Positions 23,561-34,779 of a stretch of 64,000 nt of DNA are shown here, in pieces (the stretch's first letter is position 1; each line of letters begins with the position of its first letter). The notes under the pieces are model-generated. The model saw only the letters and a list, made by a program, of their open reading frames with translations. It ran no database searches and was not told the origin of the DNA. Source of the stretch: Callorhinus ursinus. Lineage: Eukaryota > Chordata > Mammalia > Carnivora > Otariidae. The translations under genes and the position numbers were made by a program. The stretch covers positions 128,755,665 through 128,819,664 of the forward strand of contig NW_020312785.1 of the NCBI RefSeq assembly GCF_003265705.1, given 5' to 3'.

Positions 23561-24229
23561 CAAAAGATAGTAAAGAGTCAGTGGAGGCTTTACAGCAGTG
23601 GAGTGAGATAGGACCAATGGTCTGTAATTCCTTACAGACCTTCCTTAATCCATTTGGTATCTTTACAGGGACTTGGGGGTTGGAGAATGAAAATGAAAAG
23701 GTTTTGACATGATTGCTTGATATATGACAAAGGAAATCTTGATAGGCTTTGATATAAGAAAACACTTTGAGATTTTGAGCCTATATGGCTCAAAGAATGT
23801 TGGTACCATTGAAAAGATGAGAAAATGTCAGAAAGGTGAGTCTATTTGCTTTGTTTTGTTTAATATGATGGAGGTCTGCTTGGGGCCATGCCCAGCTGGC
23901 AGTTAAAAGATGCTGGCCTGAAAGTTTCTCTAAAGGGAGAGCGGGAGAAGCAGCAAGCTGCCTAAGAGAATGGTCTCCACCAGCTGGCCTTCAAGCTTCT
24001 CAGCTAAACTCACGTGTCAAGGACCCATCATTTACAATTTCTCTACAACTGACACTAGGATTGCATTGCTTGAAATTCTATGTCATGGTGTAATTATCTT
24101 TTCTAATGTTTTCTGAACTTACGATAACTTTTCCATAGTTTGTGGTACTCTTGTTTTTCCTATTATTTATAGAAGAATTGGTTAACTGAAGATTTTTAAT
24201 TTTGTTTAAGACCCTATTACCTGCACTCT
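23561..24229. other. Unassigned DNA, no gene seen
   Basis: Overlapping open frames of 60-125 codons on both strands around 23388-23906 partly cover the MIR/MER5 neighbourhood and show no domain. Confidence 0.45.
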
Positions 24230-24415
24230 GCTGGATATTTTATACACATTATTTATAATCCTCACAACAGTGTTTCAGGATAAGCACACCTTACATATGT
24301 GAGAAAAATAAGACTCAAAGAGGTTAAATTACTTACCTAAAGTCATAGCTAAGCTAAAATTCAAACTGAGGTCTGTCCTAGAAGTTCTTGCTCTTAGTAG
24401 GTTTTCACTAATGTA
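24230..24415 (-). repeat. MIR, antisense
   Basis: ttataatcctcacaacagtg, gactcaaagaggttaaatta and cttacctaaagtcatagct follow the reverse complement of MIR. Confidence 0.8.
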
Positions 24416-27400
24416 GCCAGTCGTTAACTAACAGAGACTGCTTAACTATGCTTAACATTTGAAATCTGTGAAGAAACTCTTGATTAAGATGCTGTCATTC
24501 TGTTTTCATGTTACACATAGCATGTAGGTATTACTGATGAGTAGCAGAGAACAAATAGATCATGAGGTGCCTATTTTATCTTTTAATGAAAAAGTTATCA
24601 TTATTTGACAATTTTAATTCTCACATCTGTATATTATATTCTCACATGAGACATTAAATCCACTTATTCCACTTTAGTAAATGATGTATCTTTTTCTCCA
24701 GATTATTGCTATCTCTCCTTCCTCTGTCTCTGCCCTCACAAATAAATTACCTTGAGAATAAACCTTTTCTTTGTGTAAAGATAGAAAAGCTAAATCTGGT
24801 ATTATAACAAACAAAAAGTTGTCTTCATGTCTGAAAAAGAATCTCACTTGTGGGGCAGGGGGATGGTAAGAAAAATCCCTGAATGTAGAGTTTATGAATT
24901 ATCTAGAAAATTTCTAGCTGAATTCCAAATATTCAAAAGATGTTTTGATATATTAGCCAATATATTTTTTGAATCATTATAAGAATTAAATATATTGTCT
25001 AAATACTGTGCAAAGGATGTTTAATAGAGCCTTGTGAATTAATTGGAGAGTTTTACATGCTAGTAGAGTTTTAATATATTTCCAGGAAATTTTGAGGCAT
25101 TGAAGAACCAATTTTGAGAACATTGTCTATTTTCTTTTACTGCATTAATGGAGTTGGGTTTTCTTTAAGGTTTTTTGAAAGAAAGTAATCTATAAAGATA
25201 GGATTTTTTTTCTGTTATTCCCATCAGCAACAATGGATATATGAACAGAGAAAATGACAGTGCTTACCTGGCTTTCTAGAAACTCCAGTGTCCTCACTGT
25301 CACCATTACCACTCTCTTGAGAAGCGGAAACAGAGTACGTGTGTTAGTGGAGCCCCTCAAGTATTGAAGTGACACTGATATTTATATATGGCTCTTAAAA
25401 ACAGGTTTTGTTAATAGAGTCTTACCTCTTAATCATCTCAAACATATTAAGAGTCCATGCATATGCAACTTGGGTAGAGTGGTAACATTTAATATTAGTT
25501 TCAAAGCGATGCTATCTCTTCCTTTTCTTTCCTCAACCTTCCTCACGTCCCAGCCCCAATCTTTCACTGATTCTGTGGTACTGTTAGGTGTCTGAAGTGT
25601 AGGGAATGTGTGTATGTAAGGGGTGGCGAGTCAGGGGAAAACAGAAGAATGGAGAAGGTAATTGGTTTGTAAATTGGTTTACATGTATTTTGGTTTGGGA
25701 TTTTTTTTTTTTAAGCTATGGACCCTTTGTTTAAACAAAATTTGATCCCAAACTATGGAATATGTAAAGGCTGGACTATTCTGTTTGGAGTAGGAATACA
25801 AAGCTGAACCTCACTAATACATCCTCTACTTCTCTCAGTAAAGGAGGAGACACAGGAGAAGTCTTTTAAATAACTTATAGGAGCAACACTTAAAAACCAT
25901 TGCTCTGCACTGAAGATTCATGTTTTATTGTAGTATATTGAGTTCACTATGGAGGAAGATGGATTTTTACTGTTTGAAGTTAGCAAATTTTGTTCGTGAG
26001 CTCAATATGTGCAAGGTATTAGTGTAACATAGATTTAAAAATTTGGATGTCTAGGCTAGTATTAGTTTACTTTTTCATGTTATTTATCTGTTAAAATTGC
26101 CTCTTAATAAGAGATTTAGGTCTTCAGTTTTTTTACTCTTGAGAAGAGGCATGAGTACAGTATAGTTTACTTATATATGGATAGATTCTAATCATTAAAA
26201 ATTCCCTGATGTCTCTTGATCTGTGGTATATATCAGCTATTAATTTTCTTGTCCTTTTCTTAGATAACATACTTTAATAGAGCTATGTTAAGAGTTGTAT
26301 AATGGAATTTACACATTTATCATTACTTCTGACATATCTTTGAATCTCCTTTTAAAAACAGAACAGACCTTTGCAGATTTTTAGTCTTTGAAAACAACTT
26401 TATTTGCATTAACCACTGTATATTGAAAAACCTTCCTTTTCTCAGGCTGTATCCATTTAAATTACTTAAGCCCTGCAAGCTGAAGGTTAAGGGCCTGAGT
26501 TTGGTTGTTTTGTATCATAAATTATAACATTATGGAAATGCAGTTAGTGTGATACTTAGCGAAAATAAAGCCTTAATGTTTAGGGATTAAAATTAGTTCA
26601 AAATATTTTTAATAAGAACATGGCCAAGTTGGCCCACATATTGCAGTTCAGGCTGATATATAGTAATCAGGAGAAGATGATGTACATTACTAATTAAGTG
26701 CTAACAAACAATTCATGTAAATCCATCTTTAAATCTGATAACTGAAAAACACGTACGTAACCCCTACTAATCATGATCATATAGTAATGTATAACGTTCA
26801 ATCCAGAAGATTTGGATAAATGTTCTACGGCGATACCCAGAAATTAGCTTTTCAGTAATTTCTGTAAAGTATTTCCTGTTTTAACAAATATAGTAATTAC
26901 ATCACAAGCAGTTTCAAATTTCAAAATGGTATGTGTAGAGAAAAAAAGCAACAGTCTTTGTCTTTCTCAGTTCTGATTACCCTAATTTAGGAGAAATAGT
27001 TTTTCTTAATTAATTAATGCTTTAAGATTGTGGGCTGAAAAGTGCCATAAAGTGCAAATTACTGTTTATTTGAATGAACAGTCTTAATGTTTAATAATTA
27101 AAAAGTGGACTAAAAGGAAAAGCCAAAAATTGTAACAAATAGTTCTGTCATTTAAACTCAGATCTCTAAAAATGAATACTGCATTAGACTTTAAACAGAT
27201 TTTTTTTTACATCTGAAGAGATTATAATATTTAGAAGGCTTTTATTATGTAACTGCATGTAGCAGTGTACCACTTAGATCTTTTTGTTGACAAATTGCCA
27301 CTGTAAACCTCTACAGCTCTAATATGCTCTTTTTTCTCTACTCTCTTTTTCCAGCAAGTTTAATACTTGAGTATAATGCTTCCTGTTATTATGTCCCAAT

Positions 27401-27789
27401 GTAGTATATTGAATATTTTATATTTTATATTCAATTAAGGTTGACTTAAATACTTTAAAAAGTCCTCCCACCCCAATCCTATAGAGATATGTTTACACAT
27501 ACTCATTTGGATTCATCTGGATTCATTTCCAGATAGCAATAATATTTAGATTTCTGCTTTTTTCTTTAAGTTCATAATGAAATTAATAAATGTGTGATCC
27601 TATAAGAATAGACATTTGTTTCCTATCCAGATAAAAAGATTGTTAAATATTCTGCAACTGAAAATATTAAACATGACATTTTCAGGTTTTGATGTCTTTT
27701 AACAAGTACTATATTCCTGTACTCATATATATTCAACATTTATGTGATGTTAATGGGAGCAAAAAAATAAATACGACTTTTTGGTAGAA
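24416..27789. other. 3.4-kb tract almost free of recognised repeats
   Basis: No SINE, LINE, LTR or MIR identified. Parts near 26430-26720 and 27000-27120 look like slowly evolving non-coding DNA (TTAATTAATTAATG at 27007-27020, several ATTA cores). No exon recognised. Confidence 0.4.
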
Positions 27790-27801
27790 GACTTGTACCT
27801 A

Positions 27802-27993
27802 GGGCTCCTGGATGGCTCAGTCAGTTAAGCATCTGCCTTCAGATGAGGTCATGGTCCTGGGGTCTTGGGATAGAGCCCTGTATTGGGCTCCCCACTCAGA
27901 AGGGAGTCTGCTTCTCCCTCTGCCTCCCCCCCCCCACTTGTGCTCTCACTCTCTCTCTCTCAAATAAAATCTTTTTAAAGAAAAATTTAAAAA
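27802..27993 (+). mobile_element. CAN-SINE
   Basis: Head gggctcctggatggctcag, 13-C run inside the body, tail aaataaaatctttttaaag. Exact target duplication acttgtaccta at 27791-27801 and 27994-28004. Confidence 0.97.
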
Positions 27994-28009
27994 ACTTGTA
28001 CCTACATGT

Positions 28010-28130
28010 TATTCATTCAACAAATAATTATTGAATGTCATTTCCTATATGCCAGGCACTGTTCCAGGCACCTGAGATTCTGCAGCATACCAAACAAAAT
28101 TGCATTCTCATGAATATACCTGCAAGTAAA
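28010..28130 (-). mobile_element. L2 LINE 3' terminus, antisense
   Basis: ttcattcaacaaataattat, atgccaggcactgttcc and gcacctgagattctgcagc are the reverse complement of the L2 end. Confidence 0.8.
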
Positions 28131-30169
28131 ATGCTTTATTTTTGATTTACTCTTCTATAAAGAACTAGTCTAGCTTTACGACAGTAAACAAAAACATCGT
28201 GGGTTTATACCTTAAATAAAGAAAAAATGGTGAAAGTCAGCTGATTGAATCCTATCATATGTGAAGCTGGAGTCCTATTTGATGTATGACTTAGAACTGC
28301 TTTAATGCAAATGAATGTTCTGGACTAATATCAACAGTAAATGTATATGATTTTTTAGCATTGTTTAACACTATATATTGGTTGTTTAAAAAAAAATTAA
28401 AAACAAATTGACCGGACCTATATATTACATAGGCTAATGACAGCTTATTGGCTGTAATTAACCACAGTATGTGATCTCTTAATGTTGAAAATACCTTGCA
28501 ATTTCAAGGAATCAAGAAATTGGCTTGTCTTCCTGGCTTTAAAAAAAAAAAATTAAACACTGAGGTAAGTTATGTATTTGGTTAATACTTGCAAACTATT
28601 TGGCTCAAGGGAAAAATAGACTTGACAGAATTAGAGTAAATGAAAAATCTGGGCCATTGGTGGTCTCCTTTTATAAATTTGTATCACTTAAAAAAAGTTA
28701 ATCATAGCAAATTATGTCTTGCTTTTTTTCAAAATCTAAAGTGTGGGAATACATATAGACTACAATGATAAATTTTTTAAGCTCCCTTGTTTGTAAAAGA
28801 GAAATTTTTCTTTTTTTCCTCATTTGTGTTTAAGATAAATCCTTAGGGTTATATTTAACTATTTATAATATTGTGAAAACCATTTTCTTCGAGCATACAA
28901 ACGTAAAGATTTCCAATAGCCAGCAGCTAGTATGCACTGTCTGAAGCTAATAGATTGGACAGAATACTGCTGCTGTTTGAGTAAAAGTTAATGCTTTGGC
29001 GACCAACTAATACACTTAACTATAGTATATGAGTAGTGGGTGTCCTGCTTATTTTTATTACAAGCTTTGTCACTGTGCAATTTTCTTACAACATGCTAAC
29101 AGTAATCCACTTTAAGCTCATGCTTAAATATTTATTGAATGTGGTCGCCAAAGAGCTATGTTTAAAAAGTACATTAAAAAATATCTCAATCTGGCATTCA
29201 GTTGCTTACCGAGCAACATAACCTGAATTATGGTTTATCTCAGACTTTATAATAATAAGTAGTATTTCAGTATCAAGTAGAATTCTGAAAAGAATAAGAT
29301 TTGCATCCCCCAAATGAGATAATTGTGCATCAGCTTTACTAAACTAGCCAAAAGATAAAGTCGGAAAATTCTTAGTACAAAAAACATACTCCAAAATGAT
29401 CACCCTATGTGTGTCCAAAAGGGTCTCCAATATCCTGTGTCTCACCTCCCACTCTTTTATTACAATTCTAAAATTTCATTTTAGTATGAATATATATAAG
29501 ATATATATTTTATATTCTTCCTCCTCTCCAAATACACAAATATGCAGACTTGTATAAATTATGTAATTACATAAAAATCAAAAGGCATAAGGATGTACTA
29601 TTGAATTTAGGAAACATGGGTACACTGGGGTGTGTGTTTACACACATTGAAGTGTGGTAAAGAAGAAGAATCCGAAGAAAAGGAAGTTCTGCCAGGGTAA
29701 AGCTTTATTAGATGTACTTTCCCCCTGTCTCATATCAGAAGCAATCAATTTTTTCATTTGTTTAAAAATAAAGCATTTTCACACTGAATGTTAGCTTATT
29801 AAAAGGCCTTTTATCACGGTAAATTTTGCTACATTATTTGCATATCAAGATTTGCAAAGCACAGTTGAACCTACTATTCAGTATCTTGAAAGCAGCCTTG
29901 GTTTCACGTCTACTTCATTATTTGCCAAAAACTTCAAAAATTCTCTTTGTAGTTCTTATTGTGGTAGCTGGGATTGAAATATTATTTCTAATAAATAAGC
30001 CAGATTGCTTTTAAGCCAAATCTGACCAATCTGTCATTTATATCCCCATCTATTAATTTTAAACTCAGTTATTATTAATTTTAACTTCCAACTTTTAAAT
30101 CCATAGTAAGAATCATGGGGGTACAGAGGAGGTGATGGATTGGGGATGGCATTTAGAATCAGCTATGGG
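28131..30169. other. 2-kb repeat-poor tract, candidate regulatory DNA
   Basis: No repeat recognised apart from short A- or T-runs. 28430-28530 is the most regulatory-looking piece (separate entry). Open frames of about 60 codons show nothing. Confidence 0.4.
28430..28530. promoter_or_regulatory. Candidate conserved non-coding element
   Basis: A TAATGACAG composite (28435-28443, PBX/MEIS-like), an ATTGG inverted CCAAT box (28447-28451) and TAATTA (28455-28460) lie within 30 bp in unique DNA. The role is inferred only from motif clustering. Confidence 0.2.
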
Positions 30170-30338
30170 TCTAGCATTGTACTGCTAAACACAGTGTTCA
30201 CAATAATAGCTGTTAGACACAGTGCTCACAAGAAGCTTCAAGGTAAATATTGTTAATCCTATTTTACAAAATAAAAAGCTTGGAGATGAACGTTAAGTGG
30301 CTTGGCCTAAGGTCCCAGTCACACATCCAGTAAGTGGC
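30170..30338 (-). repeat. MIR, antisense, first part (split by an LTR)
   Basis: atcctattttacaaaataa, gatgaacgttaagtggcttg, cagtcacacatccagtaag follow antisense MIR. The element breaks at 30338 and resumes after the LTR. Inside, ctgctaaacacagtgttcac and a copy 28 bp later (30182 and 30210) form an imperfect direct repeat. Confidence 0.8.
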
Positions 30339-30842
30339 TGTCTTGATCACCTCTTCATCCCTTGGATGAGGAAAAGATTCCTGACACAGGGTTGTGGGGA
30401 TGGTTGAACACACAACACCCAATACTTATCAGATGAGATTGGCAGCTGTTTATTAGTCACATATACTCACAGCTTCAGGGAGGAGGACCCTACACTCCAT
30501 GCAGGTCACATGGGAATTGCACTTGTGAATAGAGTGAACAGCCAGAGGCTGTGGGAGGCAGGCTTTATAGTATAAAGAGAATGGTGTCTCCCCTGGTTTC
30601 CACAGAACAATGTGATTGGCTGTTCTGAATAATTCTGCAAACTGACAGGGACCTGAAATCTGCTACTCAGGGATAAGCAGGAACTACACCAGAGCCCTTT
30701 GATAAGGAGTGTTACAGGCCCTTATTCACAGAAGCAGAGTGGAGAGGGCAACTTATGGTTAGGCTATTCAAGGCTTTCCTGATTTTACCAGATGTCAAGG
30801 CGTCACATAATTTTGAACCTTAATTTTAGGTCTTACCCAACA
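30339..30842 (-). mobile_element. Solo LTR of an endogenous retrovirus, complete
   Basis: 504 bp inserted into the MIR. On the minus strand it begins TGTTGGGTAAG (30842 downwards) and ends GATCAAGACA (30339), the TG...CA ends of an LTR. The 5-bp flanks gtggc (30334-30338) and gtgac (30843-30847) fit a target duplication with one change. Promoter order is normal on the minus strand: CCAAT box (30619-30615), TATA-like element (about 30577-30564), AATAAA (30454-30449). This gives a U3/R/U5 layout with U3 about 300 bp. No internal retroviral genes are present, so it is a product of LTR-LTR recombination. Family not identified; a 5-bp duplication does not settle the class. Confidence 0.85.
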
Positions 30843-30915
30843 GTGACTGAACTGGGATTCTAATGGTGGACCTTCTGATTTCAGTGACCATATTCATTCC
30901 ACTGTTCAATGGTAT
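30843..30915 (-). repeat. MIR, antisense, second part
   Basis: gactgaactgggattctaat continues the antisense MIR ('gcagagctgggattcgaacc') interrupted at 30338. Confidence 0.75.
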
Positions 30916-30993
30916 TTCTTCTCCTTGCTAGGATCACATGTTAACATTTTATAAGTAACTAAGTACTTTACTTTTCTCTGAGCATTTCTTTTC

Positions 30994-31191
30994 TTTTTTT
31001 TTTTTAAAGATTTTATTTATTTATTTGAGAGAGAGAATGAGAGACAGAGAGCATGAGAGGGAAGAGGGTCAGAGGGAGAAGCAGACTCCCCGCCGAGCAG
31101 GGAGCCCAATGTGGGACTCGATCCCGGGACTCCAGGATCATGACCCGAGCCGAAGGCAGTCGCTTAACCAACTGAGCCACCCAGGCGTCCC
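30994..31191 (-). mobile_element. CAN-SINE, young subfamily, antisense
   Basis: Same subfamily as 53067 and 63588 (gagggaagagggtcagaggg, gatcccgggactccaggatc, gtcgcttaaccaactgagc). It keeps many CpGs, so it is a recent insertion. Confidence 0.97.
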
Positions 31192-31384
31192 ACACACCCC
31201 ATTCTTTATCTCAATTGGGTGATTCTTCACAGGGGACTTCACACAATACTTTGGGCTGGCTGCTGTAAGAGATATGAAAAAAAATAAAAAATGGTTTCTG
31301 CCATTGAAGCTCTTGCTATGGAAAGTAAGAGAAGAACTATAAAATGTAAAGATAAATTAATACACATGGAACTTCTTATTCAGA

Positions 31385-31640
31385 CCCACAGTCTGTCCAT
31401 GAGCTGGCCTCTGCCTACCTGTGCAGCCTCATCTTCTGCGATTTTCCTGTCTTCACTTGGCTTAAGCCAACATTGGCCTTATTTCTACTTCTCCACTATG
31501 CCGGGTTTTTTCCATCTTGAGGCCTTTCTCCTTGCTATTACTTGCCCTGAAACACTCTTCCTTCATGTCTGGCTCTTTCTCTTTCAGGTTTCTTCCCAAG
31601 TGTAATCTATAAGGAGAGGACTTCTTTGACCATGCTACCT
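31385..31640 (+). mobile_element. L2-like LINE fragment
   Basis: ttgaggcctttctccttgct, cttgccctgaaacactct, ctctttcaggtttcttccc match the 'gggcctttgcacttgctgttccc' portion of L2. The 104-codon open frame here (31291-31605) is derived from it. Confidence 0.6.
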
Positions 31641-31679
31641 AAAACTGACTTTTATGACTATTCATGCATAGTGGCTCCC

Positions 31680-31900
31680 AGGTCATCCTCTTACTACCTG
31701 TGTGACTTTTCTAAGATATTTAATTTCTCTGTGCCATAGTTTAGTAATCCATAACATGAGAATATGATGATAGGTTGGGTTGTTTTGAGACCTAAGTGCA
31801 GTAGTACATGTAAAGTGCTAATTATAATTGTAAGAGTCCCTGGCATGTAGTGAACACTCAGTAAACATAGTCCATTTCTAATCATCATCATTATCATTAA
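31680..31900 (+). repeat. MIR
   Basis: ttactacctgtgtgactttt, tctctgtgccatagtttag, tgtaaagtgctaattataat, cctggcatgtagtgaacact and a final atcatcatcattatcatta. Confidence 0.8.
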
Positions 31901-32104
31901 GGGTAAAAGAAGTAGTATAATCCATAAATACTATAGTTGATCAATATAAGAAAAACTCAGAGATATGCCATGAAATCAACAAGTTTAACTGTCAGAATGG
32001 GCAGTGGATGCAGCATGAGCACAGTGACTCCAAAGATCAGTTACTGAAATGGTCCAGTTGGAGCAATGGGGGGGGGGCAGACTATTAATGGAGTCTTAAG
32101 TTGG

Positions 32105-32230
32105 TTTTAGTCTATTTAGTTCAACAGAAATTTAAAGAACATCATTTCATGCCAGTCTCTGAGTTAAGATTGTGGGAGCACAAACATGAACCAATATAGG
32201 TTCCCTTAAAGCATCTAAAATTGATTTGGA
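32105..32230 (-). mobile_element. L2 3' end, antisense
   Basis: ttagttcaacagaaattta, catgccagtctctgagttaa and gggagcacaaacatgaacc match the reverse complement of the L2 end. Confidence 0.6.
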
Positions 32231-32300
32231 TGGGACTTGAATGAGTGGAAAGAAGCAAGAAAGGTGTTCCATGCAGGCTTCAGAAAGAACATAGGTAGAA

Positions 32301-32536
32301 GGGCGCCTGGGTGGCATAGTTGGTAGAGCATGTGACTCTCAATCTTGGAGTTGTGAGTTCAAGCCCCAGATTGAGAAGAAAGAAAGGGAGGGAGGGAGGG
32401 AGGGAAAGAAAGGAGAGAGAGAGAGAGAGAGAAAGAAAGAGAAAGAAAGAAAGAAAGATTAAGAAGAAAGAGAAAGGGAGGGAGGGAAAGAAAGAGAGGA
32501 GAGAGAGAAAGGAAGGAAGAAAAGAGAGAAAAAAAG
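32301..32536 (+). mobile_element. Short tRNA-Lys-type CAN-SINE with expanded purine tail
   Basis: The head keeps the tRNA-Lys shape: tagttggtagagcatgtgac, tctcaatcttggagttgtg and gagttcaagcccc (A and B box region). Instead of a CT-rich body it runs directly into a GGGA/GA/GAAA array from 32373. Target duplication aacataggtagaa (32288-32300) recurs as aaaacaggtagag (32537-32549). Confidence 0.9.
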
Positions 32537-32540
32537 AAAA
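32373..32540. repeat. 168-nt polypurine tract
   Basis: All A/G except TT at 32459-32460: 86 purines, TT, then 80 purines, built of (GGGA)n, (GA)n and (GAAA)n. Mirror-symmetric parts could form triplex (H-) DNA. A 75-codon Arg/Glu/Lys-rich open frame here is an artefact of composition. Confidence 0.95.
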
Positions 32541-32549
32541 CAGGTAGAG

Positions 32550-34063
32550 GTACAGAGTTAGTAAGGTTCAAGAACTCACACTGAAGGAAGAACAAGTTCC
32601 CTCATTCCAGAGCAAGAGGAAATGAGACTGAAGTGAGGGCTCCCAAATATGGAGGATTTAGGGTGCCACAGCTAGAACATGGGCCTTATTCTGTAGACGT
32701 TTAGGAGCCCATGGAAGGTTTAAACAAAAGATTGGCAGAAGTAGTACTCAAAATTAGATAACACATTTCTGTCTTTTCTCTGGTATTACAAATTCCTTGA
32801 CTCTAAGTATGAAAAGGTTTGAATTAAAAGGGACAAATCTTTTCGACTTTATGTGCCAGACACTTTTTTGTAGTTGTACAATTGTGATCTTATATTAGTT
32901 GGTACTAAGTGAATTTTATAGCAGAGTGATAGGCAGTTGGTGACAGGTAGTCATTCAGTTCTTAGTCATGTACTCTTTACTCTTTAAATATTTAATATTT
33001 AAAGTATTAAATTTTTCCTTTTCCTTTTATTTATGTATCACGAACCTGATATATTCTTGAGATATTTATTAAATTAGATAATTGTGCATGTGGCCTTATC
33101 ACACATGTAAATGGAAAGAAGAAATTTAACATAGTTCATAAATTGAAATATTTGATTTCACCTGTGCTCACATTGAAACCATAAAAGAATCAGAGTGACT
33201 GTAGGTTTATATTGTCAGATTTCCCACCATAGTTAGAAATTTTCTAACAATCACATCTCAGTATTTGTAAGGGGTTTGAAGCTTCTTGCAAGCATGTTTG
33301 AATACTCACCATACCACATAATAGTTAGCTATTTTTGTCTTCATTTTAAGGAAAACATGAATATTATTAGATTTGTCCCCCAAATACTTGATTGTCAGAT
33401 TATTTTTTATCAACAAGGAAATCTAAGTAGTGTATGAGATTTGGAATAGGAACTCAATCACACTTATAAATAACCTTATCAAAAAATAATTTTTTATTTC
33501 TTGACATTGAATTTATGATGTTTTGGGTTTTTTGTATGTGATTTTAAAAAGAGAAAAAACAACGTGTTATTTTTATGGGATACTTCTGTGGAAAACAGGA
33601 GACTCTGTCCCCTCATATACACTGCTGAAGGAAGCCATGCAACTGAATTCCTTACTGACTGGTCATCATCATATACTGTTACTTGACAGATGCCAGGAAT
33701 CCAAGAACTAAAGGGATACAGAGTGTATGTCATAGCCAGGAGGTTCTGTGCCAGGAGATACTGCCAAACCTCAGAGACACCCCTCCCTTCCAAGTCTGAA
33801 CCCTGGAATTATGCTAGGGATTCTCATGGATAAATGTTTGGATTAGAGTAGATCTGGGAAATGAAATTGGAATTTTCAGTGAGCCCTATGTTGGCTAGCT
33901 GCCCAAAGCCTCTAATTCCCCAGAGATTTTGAGAGGGAATCTCAGGAGATCTGGAATGAATTATACTCACTCTTAAAATGAATATTCTCCATCCTAGCCT
34001 CTTAGCAGCTGTCTCCACCTCTCTCCTCAAGCAGTGTGTGAACCCCAATCATGACAGCACCTT
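32550..34063. other. 1.5-kb unassigned tract, no gene seen
   Basis: No repeat family assigned. A 99-codon minus open frame (33494-33793) and a 62-codon plus frame overlap each other without any recognisable domain. 33590-34050 is less AT-rich and could be an old LTR. Confidence 0.4.
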
Positions 34064-34247
34064 TTTTTTTTAAGATTTATTTATTTATTTTAGAGAGTGC
34101 GCATGGTGAGGAGGGGCAGAGGGAGAGGGAGAGAATCTCAGTCAGATTCCCTGCTGAGCAAGGAGCTCGATTTCAGAACCCTGAGATCATGACCCAAGTT
34201 GAAATCAAGAGTAAGACGCTTAACTGACTGAGCCACCTCAGTACTCC
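34064..34247 (-). mobile_element. CAN-SINE, older subfamily, antisense
   Basis: ccctgagatcatgacccaag, gaaatcaagagtaagacgc, gactgagccacctcagtac. Target duplication acagcacc/acaccacc before the T-run and after the head. Confidence 0.95.
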
Positions 34248-34652
34248 AACACCACCTTTTAAAAATGGGAAGGTACACTTTCATTTTAATGCGTTTTAGT
34301 AGAGTAACACTTTCAGCCAAATCCATTGTATGCTCACCTCATTCCACAATCCAGATATATAACTCAAGTACCATAGCTCTCTCAATGATTAGTCCAATTT
34401 GTGTCAAACCTGCACAGTCTAAATTTTCATGGCCTTGAAACCTACCTGATCTCAACATTTTATCTGAATGAGCCTCCAGTGGAACCAGGAAAACTATATT
34501 TATTAATACTAGAAATTATTATAGTTTTTTAAATAAATATATGTAAAATAATGACCTGCATTATCTTTATGATAGCATTTACACCTCAAAGTCTGAACAA
34601 ACCAAGGATCATGCCTTGTGAACAGAAATATTTAGCATTGAAAGAGAAAACT
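34248..34652. other. Unassigned DNA
   Basis: No repeat or gene recognised. Confidence 0.5.
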
Positions 34653-34779
34653 GGGAGCCCTTGGCTGGCTCAGTCTGTAGAGCATGTGACTCTTGATCTT
34701 GGGGTCGTGAGTTCAAGCCTACGTTGGGGTTAGAGCTTACTTTAAAATAATAATAGTAACAATAATACTAATTTTTTAA
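34653..34779 (+). mobile_element. Short tRNA-Lys-type CAN-SINE
   Basis: The head retains the tRNA-Lys order: ggctcagtctgtagagcatg (A box), gactcttgatcttggggtc, gtgagttcaagcc (B box). It then has a 'ggttagagcttactttaaaa' tail with no CT-rich body. Flanks aaagagaaaact (34641-34652) and aaaggagaaacg form a diverged target duplication. Confidence 0.9.

Noticed and set aside
32320..32595. Arg/Glu/Lys-rich and Leu/Ser-rich frames
   Set aside because: Products of the purine tract on each strand.
34653..34730. tRNA-Lys gene
   Set aside because: The head resembles tRNA-Lys, but the acceptor stem does not pair and it is followed by a SINE tail with target duplication. The same applies to 32301 and 51551.
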